Position numbers and translations under genes: made by a program
Part shown: piece after piece, positions 37,741 to 49,200 of the stretch
Position numbering within the stretch: position 1 is the first letter of the stretch
Layout of the letters: each line of letters starts with the position of its first letter
DNA from: Dipetalonema caudispina
Taxonomy: Eukaryota > Nematoda > Chromadorea > Rhabditida > Onchocercidae
Direction of reading: 5' to 3'
DNA length: 64,000 nucleotides
NCBI GenBank assembly: GCA_013365325.1
Contig: JABVXV010000105.1
Coordinates: 1 to 64,000, forward strand
Notes under the pieces: generated by a model
What the model saw: only the letters and a program-made list of their open reading frames with translations
Database searches by the model: none
What the model was told of the DNA's origin: nothing

Positions 37741-38364
37741 AGACAGAGAGAGAGGTGAAGAGATATTTCCGATAACGGTGAAAATTCCGCTATTTTCTCC
37801 AAAGGTTAGGAATTTTTCACTATATTTGTTACAAAAACTTCTCTTATTTAGAAATTTGAATATTCTGAAAAAAAAATATTTGAACAAATTACTCACCACT
37901 CAAAATCCACTGGAATATTGAAACAGCACGGAAGTTCAGGATAATCCATCACCGCTAGGAGCGATTGATACAGACCTTCTACATCCAACCACTATCTGTA
38001 GAACTCAGTGATGAAGTTTAACTTGAAACAATATCGAGTTGTTACTCTTATTGATTCAATCCTTCTGATGCTGGGAAATGTGGAATATTGATCAGCATGC
38101 TGGTTGTGCTGCGATAAGTAAGGCATAGGATAGGCACCTCATAAGTAAGCTCATTCGCCTATATATAAAAGCCGATGGAAAAGTTTGCTTATTTTATTAA
38201 GTGAAAGTATTTTTTTGAGTCGCTCAGGCGCACATTTAGTGACATTTCAAAAGCTGCTGAAATAGGTCCTGGGCATGCATCACACTGAAAATAACTATTT
38301 CTCCGCTAGGCCATTCATCATCCTGGAGTGAACTCTTCTCCCCTTCCCTTTCTCCCGAACCTAC

Positions 38365-38463
38365 CTCAGCCTTCTGCTTTTGCATCAAAGCTGAGTGGCA
38401 TCCGTTGCTGTCCTCCTTTCGATTACTCATCGATTTTTTGGACCCGTTTTGTCTTTTCAACAT
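38365..38463 (-). CDS. Possible first exon of a minus-strand gene (doubtful)
   Basis: An ATG at 38463 opens 33 codons (MLKRQNGSKKSMSNRKEDSN, then CHSALMQKQKAE) that end precisely at a strong donor, GAG/GTAGGT, in phase 0. The local base composition is richer in GC than the surroundings. The frame also stays open past the donor to 38236. No convincing downstream exon was found toward lower coordinates. Confidence 0.22.
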
Positions 38464-39892
38464 TTTGAAAATGTAGGAAAACGTGTAGGAAATACAGTAA
38501 ACCTCACTTGTACTGCATGTCTGGCATTGCATGCAACTTGCTTTTCATACATGTGAAGCGAGGAGGAAGGTGACTTGCGAAATTTACACCCATGCTTGTT
38601 ACAGAAGATCTTTTTGCTTTTGAAAGGTAAACAAGTGCAATCAATAGGTCATTGGCTTATTCATTCATTACGTAGTTTTTCTGCTTTTTCCAACACATTA
38701 TCGCAAGAAGTGCGAAGAGTGGAATAAATAGTGATCCCGTCGGTCATTCTTCATAGCCAATCATTCGATAGACATAAGCGGTAAGTATGTCCACATATAC
38801 GATTTGTTGTTAGTTTCGTCTGCTTCGGCAGCCGTGCTTCTATCTTTACACACATCGATTATACGATTGCTTGGAAATGTTAGAAATGTCTTGTAAGATT
38901 TGATGCCTCACAAAGCATATCGATTAATTTTTGACTAAACTATATGGAAACTTTCGTAAATTTCGTAAAAAATTAGTAGGGTTTCAAAGAAAAAAGGTAT
39001 CGTACATTCCTTACATATCTTAAAATCTTACCGTTTATGTCAAACTGTGATATGTTTTCAGATAGTTCAGTTTTAGCTGTATTAATACTGCTGATGATAT
39101 CCCTGAATTTAATGCAAATTTGTGTAATACAAGTAATTAAACATTCCGTTATATGCTATCAATAGGACTGAACGGGCTTCTTTCAGTTCACGTTTTTAGG
39201 AGAACTGCTGAAATCGGAAAATATGGTGTTCATAAGATTTGTTGTCATATACAGGATTTGAAGCAAGCTAAGTGCTTTCTGTTATCATATTCCTCCTATT
39301 ACTATTCACAACTACATCCATGCTAATTTAAATGTGTAAGCGATTTTTGAAAGTTTCCTCAAATACAACTTGAAATCTATTAAGCTTAGATATCAGTTCG
39401 GAACAAATATTGTAGATGAATGGGATCATCTTCATCAATCACATAGAAACAAAGTATTTCTGTGACTATTTTTTTTCCAAATAAATATATGATACCATCT
39501 CCTTAAGGCCTATTTTTTCCTCGCTGATATTCACCAATAATTTATCTTGTTATTGTTATTGTTATTGCTAATGACAGTCGTGCTTTATTTGTTATTCATA
39601 ACAGATAGATATCTTGTTATTCGGATTGCTACATATTGCGAAAAGTTACTGAATACGTCGTTTGTTTACTTTCTTGATTGACCTCTCAATGCATGGTTCA
39701 GGATTACTTTGATAAACTAGAGGTATCTGATTGGAACATGATACTTTAACAAGTTCTTGTTACATCCATCTGAATAGCTTATCGCACACTATGCTGCCAC
39801 CGATTGGATAATAGGATCAATTGCTAAGTTGGGATGTGATTCTCAGGAAGCTAACCAGGGGATCCAAATTTTCGACAAATTTTTAGAGCAAA

Positions 39893-39924
39893 AAAAAGGT
39901 GATCAACATTCTGATCGCCTTTTT
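39893..39924. repeat. A-tract/T-tract hairpin resembling a bacterial terminator
   Basis: Left arm AAAAAGGTGATCA (39893-39905), a 6-base loop, and right arm TGATCGCCTTTTT (39912-39924) pair with one T/G wobble. The shape is that of a bidirectional rho-independent terminator. Confidence 0.45.
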
Positions 39925-40656
39925 ACTCCAAACAGTTTTCGTATGGTGTTTAGTCAGATTACGATCGGACACATAGTGTATTGAATGAAAGAACAATTTT
40001 GATAGTAGTTGTGATCAAGTGAGATTAATTAATTCTACCAAATCGTTGGTCACAATTACTGCCAAAATTTCCAATATGCAAATTTGATATAAGCTATGCT
40101 GTTGTCTACCGGAAAATCCCAAGATACTTCGAAAAAATTTGACCAGTGATAGTTCGATTTAGCACTCGTCAAGTGCAATTTCGCTTAATGTTTGTTTACT
40201 TTCAGGTGATAAAAAACAATGAACTGTTTCGATAGAAGCATTATTATTTATACATACTAGTTGGTTGATAATACCAAGTTCGACTACAGCAACAGATTAC
40301 TGACTATTGGATTCATATTTCATTTTTCTGTTTCATTCATAGAAGTTCCTTTCTTTATACTTTGCTCTAAAATCCTGCAGTTATTCACAAAGCAGTGCTG
40401 TATTAGATTTTTCGATTTTCAGTTTCATAAATTTGCATCAAAATTAGTGAATTCATAGCATTACGTTGTACGTCAGCTATCCTTGCTGAAAGTTCTTCCA
40501 ACAATAACATCACGATACCGCTGAAACTACCGTTCGAAACCAATTGTCGGAGCTGCGTGTCTGCATTCAACAATCCACATCAGCCAGCTCAGCTGCACTA
40601 ACGTCCGCAACTTCAGCGGCTACGTCGCTAATTGTTTAAATGCGATAATATGTATA

Positions 40657-40674
40657 GGCGCGCGCAAGCGCGCC
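40657..40674 (+). promoter_or_regulatory. Perfect GC hairpin with GCAA loop just before the nlf-1 start
   Basis: GGCGCGC (40657-40663), loop GCAA (40664-40667) and GCGCGCC (40668-40674) form a 7-bp all-GC stem with a GNRA tetraloop. It ends 6 bases before the ATG at 40681. If transcribed it would sit in the 5' leader against the start codon. A regulatory role is inferred. Confidence 0.55.
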
Positions 40675-40680
40675 ACGACA

Positions 40681-43600
40681 ATGCATGCCGGCAAAGGAAA
40701 GAGGCGAAGCAGTACTGCAGTCGGAGTTACTTCAACTTCTGTTGGCGCTGTTGCTGAGAGTACTGTAACAACTGATGTAAAAACTATTGCAACTGCTTGT
40801 GTAGTATCATCATACAATATAGTACGGTATGATAAGGACGCTTGCATCTGTTGGACTAAATTGTTAAGCGATTCTCCTGCTGCTAGCACCCACTTCTGGT
40901 CAAACAAACAAAAGCAAGTAAATTGCAACCGAAGGTATCATTGGTACCGCAGTCAACAACAAGCTACCAAAAAGCTGCACAATAGAAGTGATTCAAAAGT
41001 AAGCAGTGCTATAATAGAATTTGATAATTGTTCACAATCAGGTAAATATTTACTTGTAAAGAAGAATGAACGGTCATTGTTAACCTCGAAGTCTCATGGG
41101 AATAAGTCATCAGCAAGAGAAGAAGAGGAAAGTTGTTGTTGTAAAAGACAGAGAATCGTTTATCCGTCATATCGTGACCTCAAGCGTACTTCCACGCAAC
41201 AGTACAACACTGCCTCATCTTCATTATTATCATCATCATCCATTCGCTCCCAAAATCCACTCACCACTCATCATTATCGCTATCAGCAACGAAGCCGCTG
41301 CATTTTGAACACAAATTTAAAATTATTCATTTATTGGCATGCACTTTCGCTGTTAGCTTGTTTTGCAGCAACGGGATTGTGTGTGCGTGCAACCGTTAGT
41401 GAATCATTCCTGAACCTGAATGACATGAAGCATATGGAAGATGATATTCCAGATATTCTGCTCCTGGAACAGTCATCTAAACATTTAACATCCATCAGCA
41501 CTAGTGCCACCACTGTTGACGAATCAACATCTACCCATCTGAATCCATTCCTGAGGCATTCCCGCTCCGCTTCTATGAGACAAGGATTAGCTCTAGATTC
41601 TGTTTGTCACATATGGTCTTCAGTGGCACCTAATGATCTGTGCAAATTAGCGCCTTGGGCACGGTATCAATTCCTTCGTAAAATTTCCATCTTCAATCGC
41701 GATTGTTTGGAGGAAAATAACATGAAAGTGGCTCAGTTATTCCGGCTCACGCCGAGATATGTCAATAACGAAGCGGATCTACGAAAACAGGCCAAATTTC
41801 TTCGTCCAGATGTAGAAGGACAGGCTTGTATTTTAGCTCCAGCAGGTGCTCAACAGTGCCTTTCTTGCTTTCAAAAGGTTCAAGAATTTTTTTTCTTATG
41901 AAAGGTTCCGAAAAATTATAGAAACCTATGTTGAAATTGTTTTACTTGCATTGTTTTAACTTGGGACAAAAGATTTAAAATTTCACAAGAAATAAATTTC
42001 TGTCATGTTTTTGTTTCGATGACTAAAATTTAGAATTTGGCCCGTGCTGGTCGACTGGATCTTTTCGGTGTAAAAATAAAATACATTTTACCTTTGACAT
42101 CTTCTTTCCGATAATATATACTTTTTTTTGAGTTATATCATTCTTTCTCATATATACAAACCGATCGTCTATTCAAGCTTTCGCTGGGTCTTCTAATCGA
42201 TTTGAGATTTAGTAATTTAAATATTTCTCTTGGCTAAAGGAAAAATAATCAGTATTCATCCCTTAGAATTATGTGCCTTTGATTCTTTCTCCCTCGTTTT
42301 ATAAGGAGATGAGAATTTTACAGCGTTTTTTCTTGTAACCTTCAAAAATTGCTTGGAAAGTATTGGGGAAACAAAAATGAAGAAATAGAGGAAGTGGAGA
42401 GTTCAGTAAAGTTGATATGGCATGTATTTTATTGACCTCGTTTACTTTTTCAGATTGATCGAGGTTTAAAGAGAGTGGATAAAGCATATGAAAAATTTAA
42501 CCTCACTTTACATCGATTTGATTGCATGTTGGCTGTGGATAGTGATAGCGCAACAAGGCCTTTCTCACCCAATGGCTCTTGTACTGATTGCAAGGTTAAC
42601 GTTTCATCACGTTTCAGATAATTGTTTAGATTGTCATTACATATTTTATACTAATGTAATGTAATGCTAAAAAAAGGGAAAAGGAAATGAAGAAATTCTC
42701 ATGTATATGATCAATTTATCGGTATTAGGTGTCGTAGATCGATGTACGACAAACGTTTTGCGCCACTATATCCTGCTGAAGTTGTTTTCATTTCATGCTT
42801 CATGCTCCATGAAAAAAGTTGCTAACAGAAATGAAAATTGATCGGTGACTAGTTCTAGTAATTCTCACAAAATCTGCATTTTTCCATCTTGAAGACTTTC
42901 ATGACAAGATATCCACTTTAATCCGAATAGATATTTTTATCTCTCTCTCTCTCTCTTTGCCCTCACATCCGATTATTTCAATTTTGTTGCGCGTTTACAA
43001 TTCTCGAGCATCGCCCCCTTGATCTGATCAACCATATATTTCTTGTGCAATTTCAAAACACTTCTACAATCCTTCCTCATTCAAGCAAAGAAAGATACTG
43101 CTGAATTTGGTGGGAATTTCCCATATCCTTTTTATCCACAAAATCCTTTCTATTCATTTGTTTTCCATCTGGAAATTTAATATACTTCCAAGAGGGAATA
43201 ACAACATATGCCATTGTACTACGCTTCTGATTTTATTTTTCATTTCTTTTTGTTTTTCTTCTGATTTTATTTTTCACTTCACTTTTATTTTCTTTACTCT
43301 TAGTTTTATTTTTCGTATTTAATTGAGTAATTTATTTTCTGTTCACGCTAAATTATTGAAGAAAAAAGAGAGTTTTTAGTGAAATTTGCTTTCATTCACA
43401 TTTTCTTCTCCGTTTCTTCATCTCTTATATTTTCCACTGTTGCTATACGAATTCACTTTAAGTTTCAATTTGTTTCTGAGCAAGGAATTCGAGAAAGGAT
43501 TGGAAATAGTAGAGAAGGAGGAATTGGTGTACAGAAAGCTCAGAGAAGAAGCACATAAAATTTCTTTTTTCTCATTTTTTTAAAATAATTTATTGAATTT

Positions 43601-46181
43601 ATGTAAACAAATTTATGCAAAAGTCCATTCTTCCTTCCGTTCCCCTCTTCCCAATCCCGATTTTATCTGGACTTACTATAGATCGATCAAATCGATTGGC
43701 TTTTCAAGAAGATAAGAATATAAGGGAGAGTGTAGAAGAGCTGTATTATGAATCCGGTTCGATCTAGTAATTACAATACACAAACGGTAACACTCCAATA
43801 ATTTTAGGTGGTCATTACTTACTGTTTTACTTTTCGATCATTGATGATTTGGAACGAAAATGACTCGATCAATTGTTAAACATTTCTTCACTTAATTTAT
43901 AGTCTTTCAACTATTGTCACTATTGTGCCACTCATTATTTTTCATTCTGATGTATTATATCGCTAGAAATCGTTCATATCAATCTGCAACTCATCATTAC
44001 CTTGGTGGCTAAGACAAACTTTTTCTTGTCAATTCCTACTCTGCTAAACTATTTTCAATGTGATATCGTTCATTCTAATAGTCTCTATATGTATTCTATA
44101 CATAAATGATATTGGCGATCGCGAATTAAGTATATATATATACTCATCAAATAATAATGTTCGGATAATTCGATGTGCTCAAAATACCAAGTTTAGTATT
44201 GGCTAATTGGCAACCAATGCTAATTGATGGACTACTGTAAGATTTTATAGCACTAATATTTGCACAATTCACGTTAAAAAAATCATAACAGGCTTTGAAA
44301 TTATTAGGATTCGATAGTTTGCAGATTTTCTTCGCCATATGTTTCCTTCAAATATTCTATCCATTCAAAAATACTAACTCTTCTTGGGACTATTACCTTT
44401 TTCCCCTTTCAGCAGTAAACTTTTTCAACTGCTTTTTTGCTTCAACAATAAAAGAAGTGTTTTGTTTTGAATTACATAACAATTTTTGGAATGTTAATTG
44501 GGTTTAAATTTTATCTCGCTATTATCACCAATCAAATTGCGTTGACAACTCAGAACGGTTAAAGAGAAGATATTTTTCAAAATGGATTGGCACCGTTTGA
44601 TTGACACCATCATTGTTAATTCGCAGAATACTTTTTTGATAAGCTTCGAGACATTGTCATGAATCCCTCCGAATTGTCATGAATCCCTCCGAAATTCTGA
44701 ACTATTGATTACTGTTAAGTTGCACTGCTTAAGAACAGCACAAATAAGGCTAGCCACTGATAATCCAATTAACTAAGAAAGAGTTTTCATTCTCATTTTT
44801 CTTATTTTCATATTTCATTTTTTTTATTCTAGATTTGGTACCGGAAATGGTTAGTCGTACATTCATTAAATTTATGGTCCGTTCCGCCATGCATAAATTG
44901 GTGCTATTATGTTCAATTAGCTTGTCCACATCTTGCCACCAGTAAAGTGGTTGATTACGCTGGCCATCCAAGTTTTCAGTGTAGAGGTTATGCTTTCTGA
45001 TCAAATTTAGTTATACTGGACTCTATTTTAATCTGTTGCCGTCTAAAAATTCTCAAATAATAAGTTGAGAAATATTTGCTGTTTTCTAAAACAACAAACA
45101 ATGTTAGCCAAATACAGTGCAATTTACAGATCTGCACATACCATCAATTAATGTTCCTCGAGATCTGGATCTTGTGAAGTCAACAACTGTCACAAGTTCA
45201 GCATCAAAGAAGAAATCAGCGATAACAGCAACAGCAGGAGCAGTATCCAAGTGTGCATGTCTTCATCCCTGTGATCTAGAAGAATTTTATAATCTAGTCG
45301 ATACCACTCGTACTGTTGAACAAAATCGGCCCAACATCTATTCAAATACCATCCTTATGACAAGTAATGAGGTTAGCCATTATTCAGATTCAGATATAAA
45401 AGTGTTAAATTCGACAGTAAAAGTCGGTATTATCAAAATGTTAGAGCTGTGCAGAATTAGTCATGAAAATTAAAGTGATAAGATGCTGTAAGGTTAACAT
45501 CTCGCTTGCATGATTGTTAATTGATAAACTATTAAGGAATTTGTCAAAAAAACTCAATTTTTAATAAAATTGCTTGAAAATTATTAAAATTTTAGGAAAC
45601 TTAATGTAATGCACATATATGTAAGACTACTTTTATATACTGTGTTGCAGGAAGAGGATTTCTTCCCATCTCCGCAGCATTGTATGGTCAGAAGACATCT
45701 CTGTGGCAGTATGAAGAAGGAAGCAGAAGGACACCGTGTAATGCGTCGAAGTTTAACTACCGGTGCTTCAGCGGTAGGAGAGAAGTTGCGTAACTTCAAG
45801 TTGGATGATATCCCCTTGTCAAATTATATAATTAATGTTGCTAGTATTTTCATGCGATCGCTAGATTCAACTGAAGCTGTACCTCATCGTCAAGATAGTG
45901 CCATTCAGGAAACCTTTACTGATCCTGTTGGATATTCTTCCCAATGGTGGACGAAACATCGAGCACGACGGCGTTCGCAGTTTAATGCAAAAACTATAAC
46001 TATTAATAGTGTTACTCCTACTACTGCTCCTGTTATTATTGGTTCCACTACACCTACCACCATCAATTCCGGTGTCGATTGGAGAAGGTCAAGGTGGAGC
46101 ACTTGTTCAGGAATTTCCATTTATACCTTGTATACCTTGTTTTTTTGTTTGTTATTGCTCAGAAGGCCGCCATTGCTATAG
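40681..46181 (+). CDS. nlf-1: NLF-1 / FAM155-type NALCN channel localisation factor
   Basis: NLF-1 is an ER membrane protein needed to assemble and deliver the sodium leak channel NALCN (NCA) to neuronal membranes. Five exons, 40681-41877, 42454-42594, 44833-44986, 45130-45371 and 45651-46181, join in frame to give 754 residues. A hydrophobic segment at about residues 214-236 (LFIYWHALSLLACFAATGLC) and a C-terminal membrane anchor (SIYTLYTLFFCLLLL) bracket the cysteine-rich domain. That domain reads DSVCHIWSSVAPNDLCKLAP, CLSCFQK, FDCMLAVDS, CTDCKIWYRKWL, PPCINWCYYVQLACPHL, YAGHPSFQC, matching the family pattern of C-K, [25 protein letters not shown] and GLSSFIC. The Ser/Thr-rich N-terminal ~210 residues are unusual: the only Met before the first membrane span is the one used, but a different upstream first exon remains possible. 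C. elegans NLF-1 is much shorter (about 440 residues). Confidence 0.88.
42940..42956. repeat. (TC)n microsatellite in an nlf-1 intron
   Basis: Eight TC units in a row. Confidence 0.7.
44653..44692. repeat. 20-base perfect tandem duplication in nlf-1 intron 2
   Basis: ATTGTCATGAATCCCTCCGA occurs twice head to tail, about 140 bases before exon 3. Confidence 0.8.
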
Positions 46182-46247
46182 GTTTTTTTCAATATGATTT
46201 TCCTTACTTTTTCAAATTTTATGGATTTCAACTATTTCAAAGTAGGA

Positions 46248-46253
46248 AATAAA
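46248..46253 (+). terminator. Polyadenylation signal of nlf-1
   Basis: AATAAA 67 bases past the stop codon. Confidence 0.45.
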
Positions 46254-49200
46254 CTGATAATTTATTTCGTACTTTAAAATGTTATTTGTATCACGTTACT
46301 TAAGCAAAATGATGGCTTAGCTTTTTTACTCAGCAATGAATAGAAATTTGAATTTTTACTGAAAAGTGGATATTTCAGCATATCACTCATTCCACGCAAA
46401 ATCTATTTATTCGAAAAAAAATAAAAAAAAACGTTTTCCGTTGCCTTTTTGCAGTAAAAATAGTTTTCATTAGGTTTGCAAATTTTCTGAACGCGAAACA
46501 TTTTGAATTTATGAAAATTGACCATGTAAATGTAATAATACCAGCTATGAAAATTTGGTTTTTTTTCCTCTCTTCCTTTAATAAACTGCCTTGGAATTTG
46601 TTTCTAAACTTTTACGCAGAATTGAATTTGAATTTTTTTGGATTATTAGTATTAATAAATTGTTCCAAGTCAATGATATTGTAATCAACTTATTAGAGTC
46701 GAATTAAACTTGGAAGCCTTAAGTTTAAGTCTTCTTATTCTGTTTGTTATCAGCCAAATGATAGTATTTCTAAAAGGTGTGCCTTTATGATACCATCAAG
46801 CACTGATTTTCCACTTCTCCGTTATCAACGTGCGTCTCATCAATGGTCATTAATCAGATGCCAACAATCATACGATTGATAATGTAATGTGAGAGGGCTT
46901 TTCATGATTATTCTTGCTATAAGGGTTTCCAGCACTGATTTTAAGCGAGAATCGTTATTTTTTATAACTTTCAATAGTGTTTTTCTTGTATGAACTGCTA
47001 GAGACGGTCTTTTCTGATAAAGACATTTTTATCTTGGCCAGTTGATTTAATACTTGCTTCATACTGAAATATTTTCAAGTTAAATTATCCATAGGGAATT
47101 GAGGAGAGGATTTCCAAAATTGCAACAAAAAAGTTGCTCGAAGAATTAGATAAAGAAGGCACAAATATCTGTGAAGAAAATAGTTCGAAATATTCACTTG
47201 GTCCTTGATTAGGTAAAAAAAAAACTTATTCCCTAAATTAAGGCTCAAAGTGACGGGAAACATTCTGAAGTATTTTGATAGTATTTTGAGGAAATCGACG
47301 AAGAGCAGTGATAACGTGCAAAAATCATTGGATCACAAGTTGTATGCTCAAGAAAACTTGAAACATTTACAAATTTACCACAAGCTGGTAGTTTTATGAT
47401 CACATTAAAACAAATATATTCATCAGCCGAACTTACGAAGGGTTTTACCTTTCGATAACAAATTCAAAAAGAGCTACTACGTATTCATGAGTCAAAGTTC
47501 AGCAGTGATTTTGATCGTCCTGAATATAATACCTATGAAGAAAATGAGATTATCTTTTTCAAATTCAAAAAGAAAAAAAATTGATGGTCTACTGATGGTC
47601 ACTTATGCTCTTTTGTTCTTGCATATTTGATAAACGCTTCAAGTTTCTTATTTCTTTTCTCATTTCATTAATTCAGTGATATCTGATGATGATATGCAAT
47701 ATTTCAATAGACGTATTAAATATTAATCTGATTTTATCTAATTATTCCACCATTTCCTTAGAAGCTATAAAATGAAAAGAGAAAAAAACAATTAAAATTA
47801 GCGAATGCATCATGATATTACTGTCAACGAACTTCAAAATCGTTCCACTGATACGCTTTCATGATTGGATCATTTTGTAATATTTTTAGTGACAGAAATC
47901 CATGAATTGATCATTTCAAGTTCTCAAATATGATGCATAGTTTTAAGAAGTCTCAGTATGGTTAGTATTTTGTTTTTTCTGTAGTTCCAGTCAGTATGTC
48001 ACAAAAAACTATCGACGTTACTCATGTCTATCGAAATTAGTTCTAATAAATTTTTTAAACCAGCTGGAATTGGTATTGCTCGATAGATATTTGGATTTTT
48101 AAATTAACATAACTAAGTCTTGATTGTTCACTCCAAGAACCATTGAATTTTCAATTAGGACAATACCACAGCAATAGTGAATGTACTCGAGTTGAAACTG
48201 ATTAGAAATCAACAAATAATAGAACGACGGAAATAATAATCCATCTGATATAAATGTGAAATTAACAGAGGGCAAAGAAGTTTGATGAAGAAAAAAAGGT
48301 GAAATATAAGCTTCGAATTAATGAACTCATTAAAGTAATTAATTCATTAATGATAAAAAAATCTGGTAAGTGCTGCTCCTGCTGCGGTGGCTCAAATACA
48401 TACCTGAACAATTTAGATTCAATGATATTTAAACTGCAACAATTACTTAAGTAGAGATATTTAAATTGGGATAAAGGAAAGCAAGATAATGATAAGACGA
48501 TCTTTCTAAATGGATCATGTTACCTTAATTGTTTCGGTTTACAATTGAAAATCACTGTATCTTCCAAGAATTTTACTTAGACTAGAAAGGAAAGGGTAAT
48601 CATTTCTGTTTTGCTGGTTGAAGGAAGAAATAAATTTAGGTATAGAAGGAATGGGAATGAGTAGGAAGTAAATTTCATTGACCTTCATTTATTCTCTCAG
48701 TATGTTATTTGTGGCAGTAAGACAAGTTTTTTCATACCATTGGATTCTTTTAATACACTTAAAAATGCACATGTTAAGTTTATTTTAAAATCTTTATAAT
48801 GTTTCAACTGTCAACTTCAAATTTTTATTTCAACTTCCATAGTGCATTGATTTTTTTTTGCAAAACAGTGCGTCATTACCGTTAGTCATTTTGGTTATCC
48901 AAATCCTATGCACTGTATCGAATATCATTTACAACTATTCTTTTTCCTAATATATTTTTCCTAAAATAATTTTCTAAGCCTGAAAAATTCGAAATCAAAT
49001 GCTGACTGTGAACTATTAATGAAACAAACAACTTTTCTGGATTTCCGAAAAATACCTCACTCTTACGATTTATTTTTTATTTTCGAGCTTCAGTAGGTCC
49101 CTGTAATAATTTTTATTGCCTGTCTTTGATATGCTATCAGTGTCAAATTGAAAAAGATTCAGATTCTTCAGACACTTTTACTCATTATCATGATTGATTG

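Larger units (their letters stand above)
29615..38364. other. Large apparently non-coding region
   Basis: About 8.7 kb without a gene I can support. Notable are a short open stretch at 32540-32720 after an AGCAG acceptor, a GC-richer block full of in-frame stops at 32800-33310, a 25-base tandem duplication at 33986-34035 and a (CA)n microsatellite at 37683-37740. It may contain long introns of a gene with tiny exons, or regulatory DNA of nlf-1. Confidence 0.35.
38464..40680. other. nlf-1 upstream region
   Basis: No gene seen. It contains a TTATTG repeat near 39546-39570, a terminator-like hairpin at 39893-39924 and a very stable GC hairpin at 40657-40674, listed separately. Confidence 0.45.

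Noticed and set aside
38236..38364. Continuation of the minus-strand frame beyond the 38365 donor
   Set aside because: Composition drops to AT-rich non-coding type after the donor; only the part up to GTAGGT is worth considering.
43745..43790. GGTTCGATCT resembling a tRNA T-arm
   Set aside because: No matching acceptor, D or anticodon arms within tRNA distance.
45905..46120. Antisense ORF across the nlf-1 last exon
   Set aside because: Shadow of the real coding strand, which carries the spliced C-terminal nlf-1 exon.
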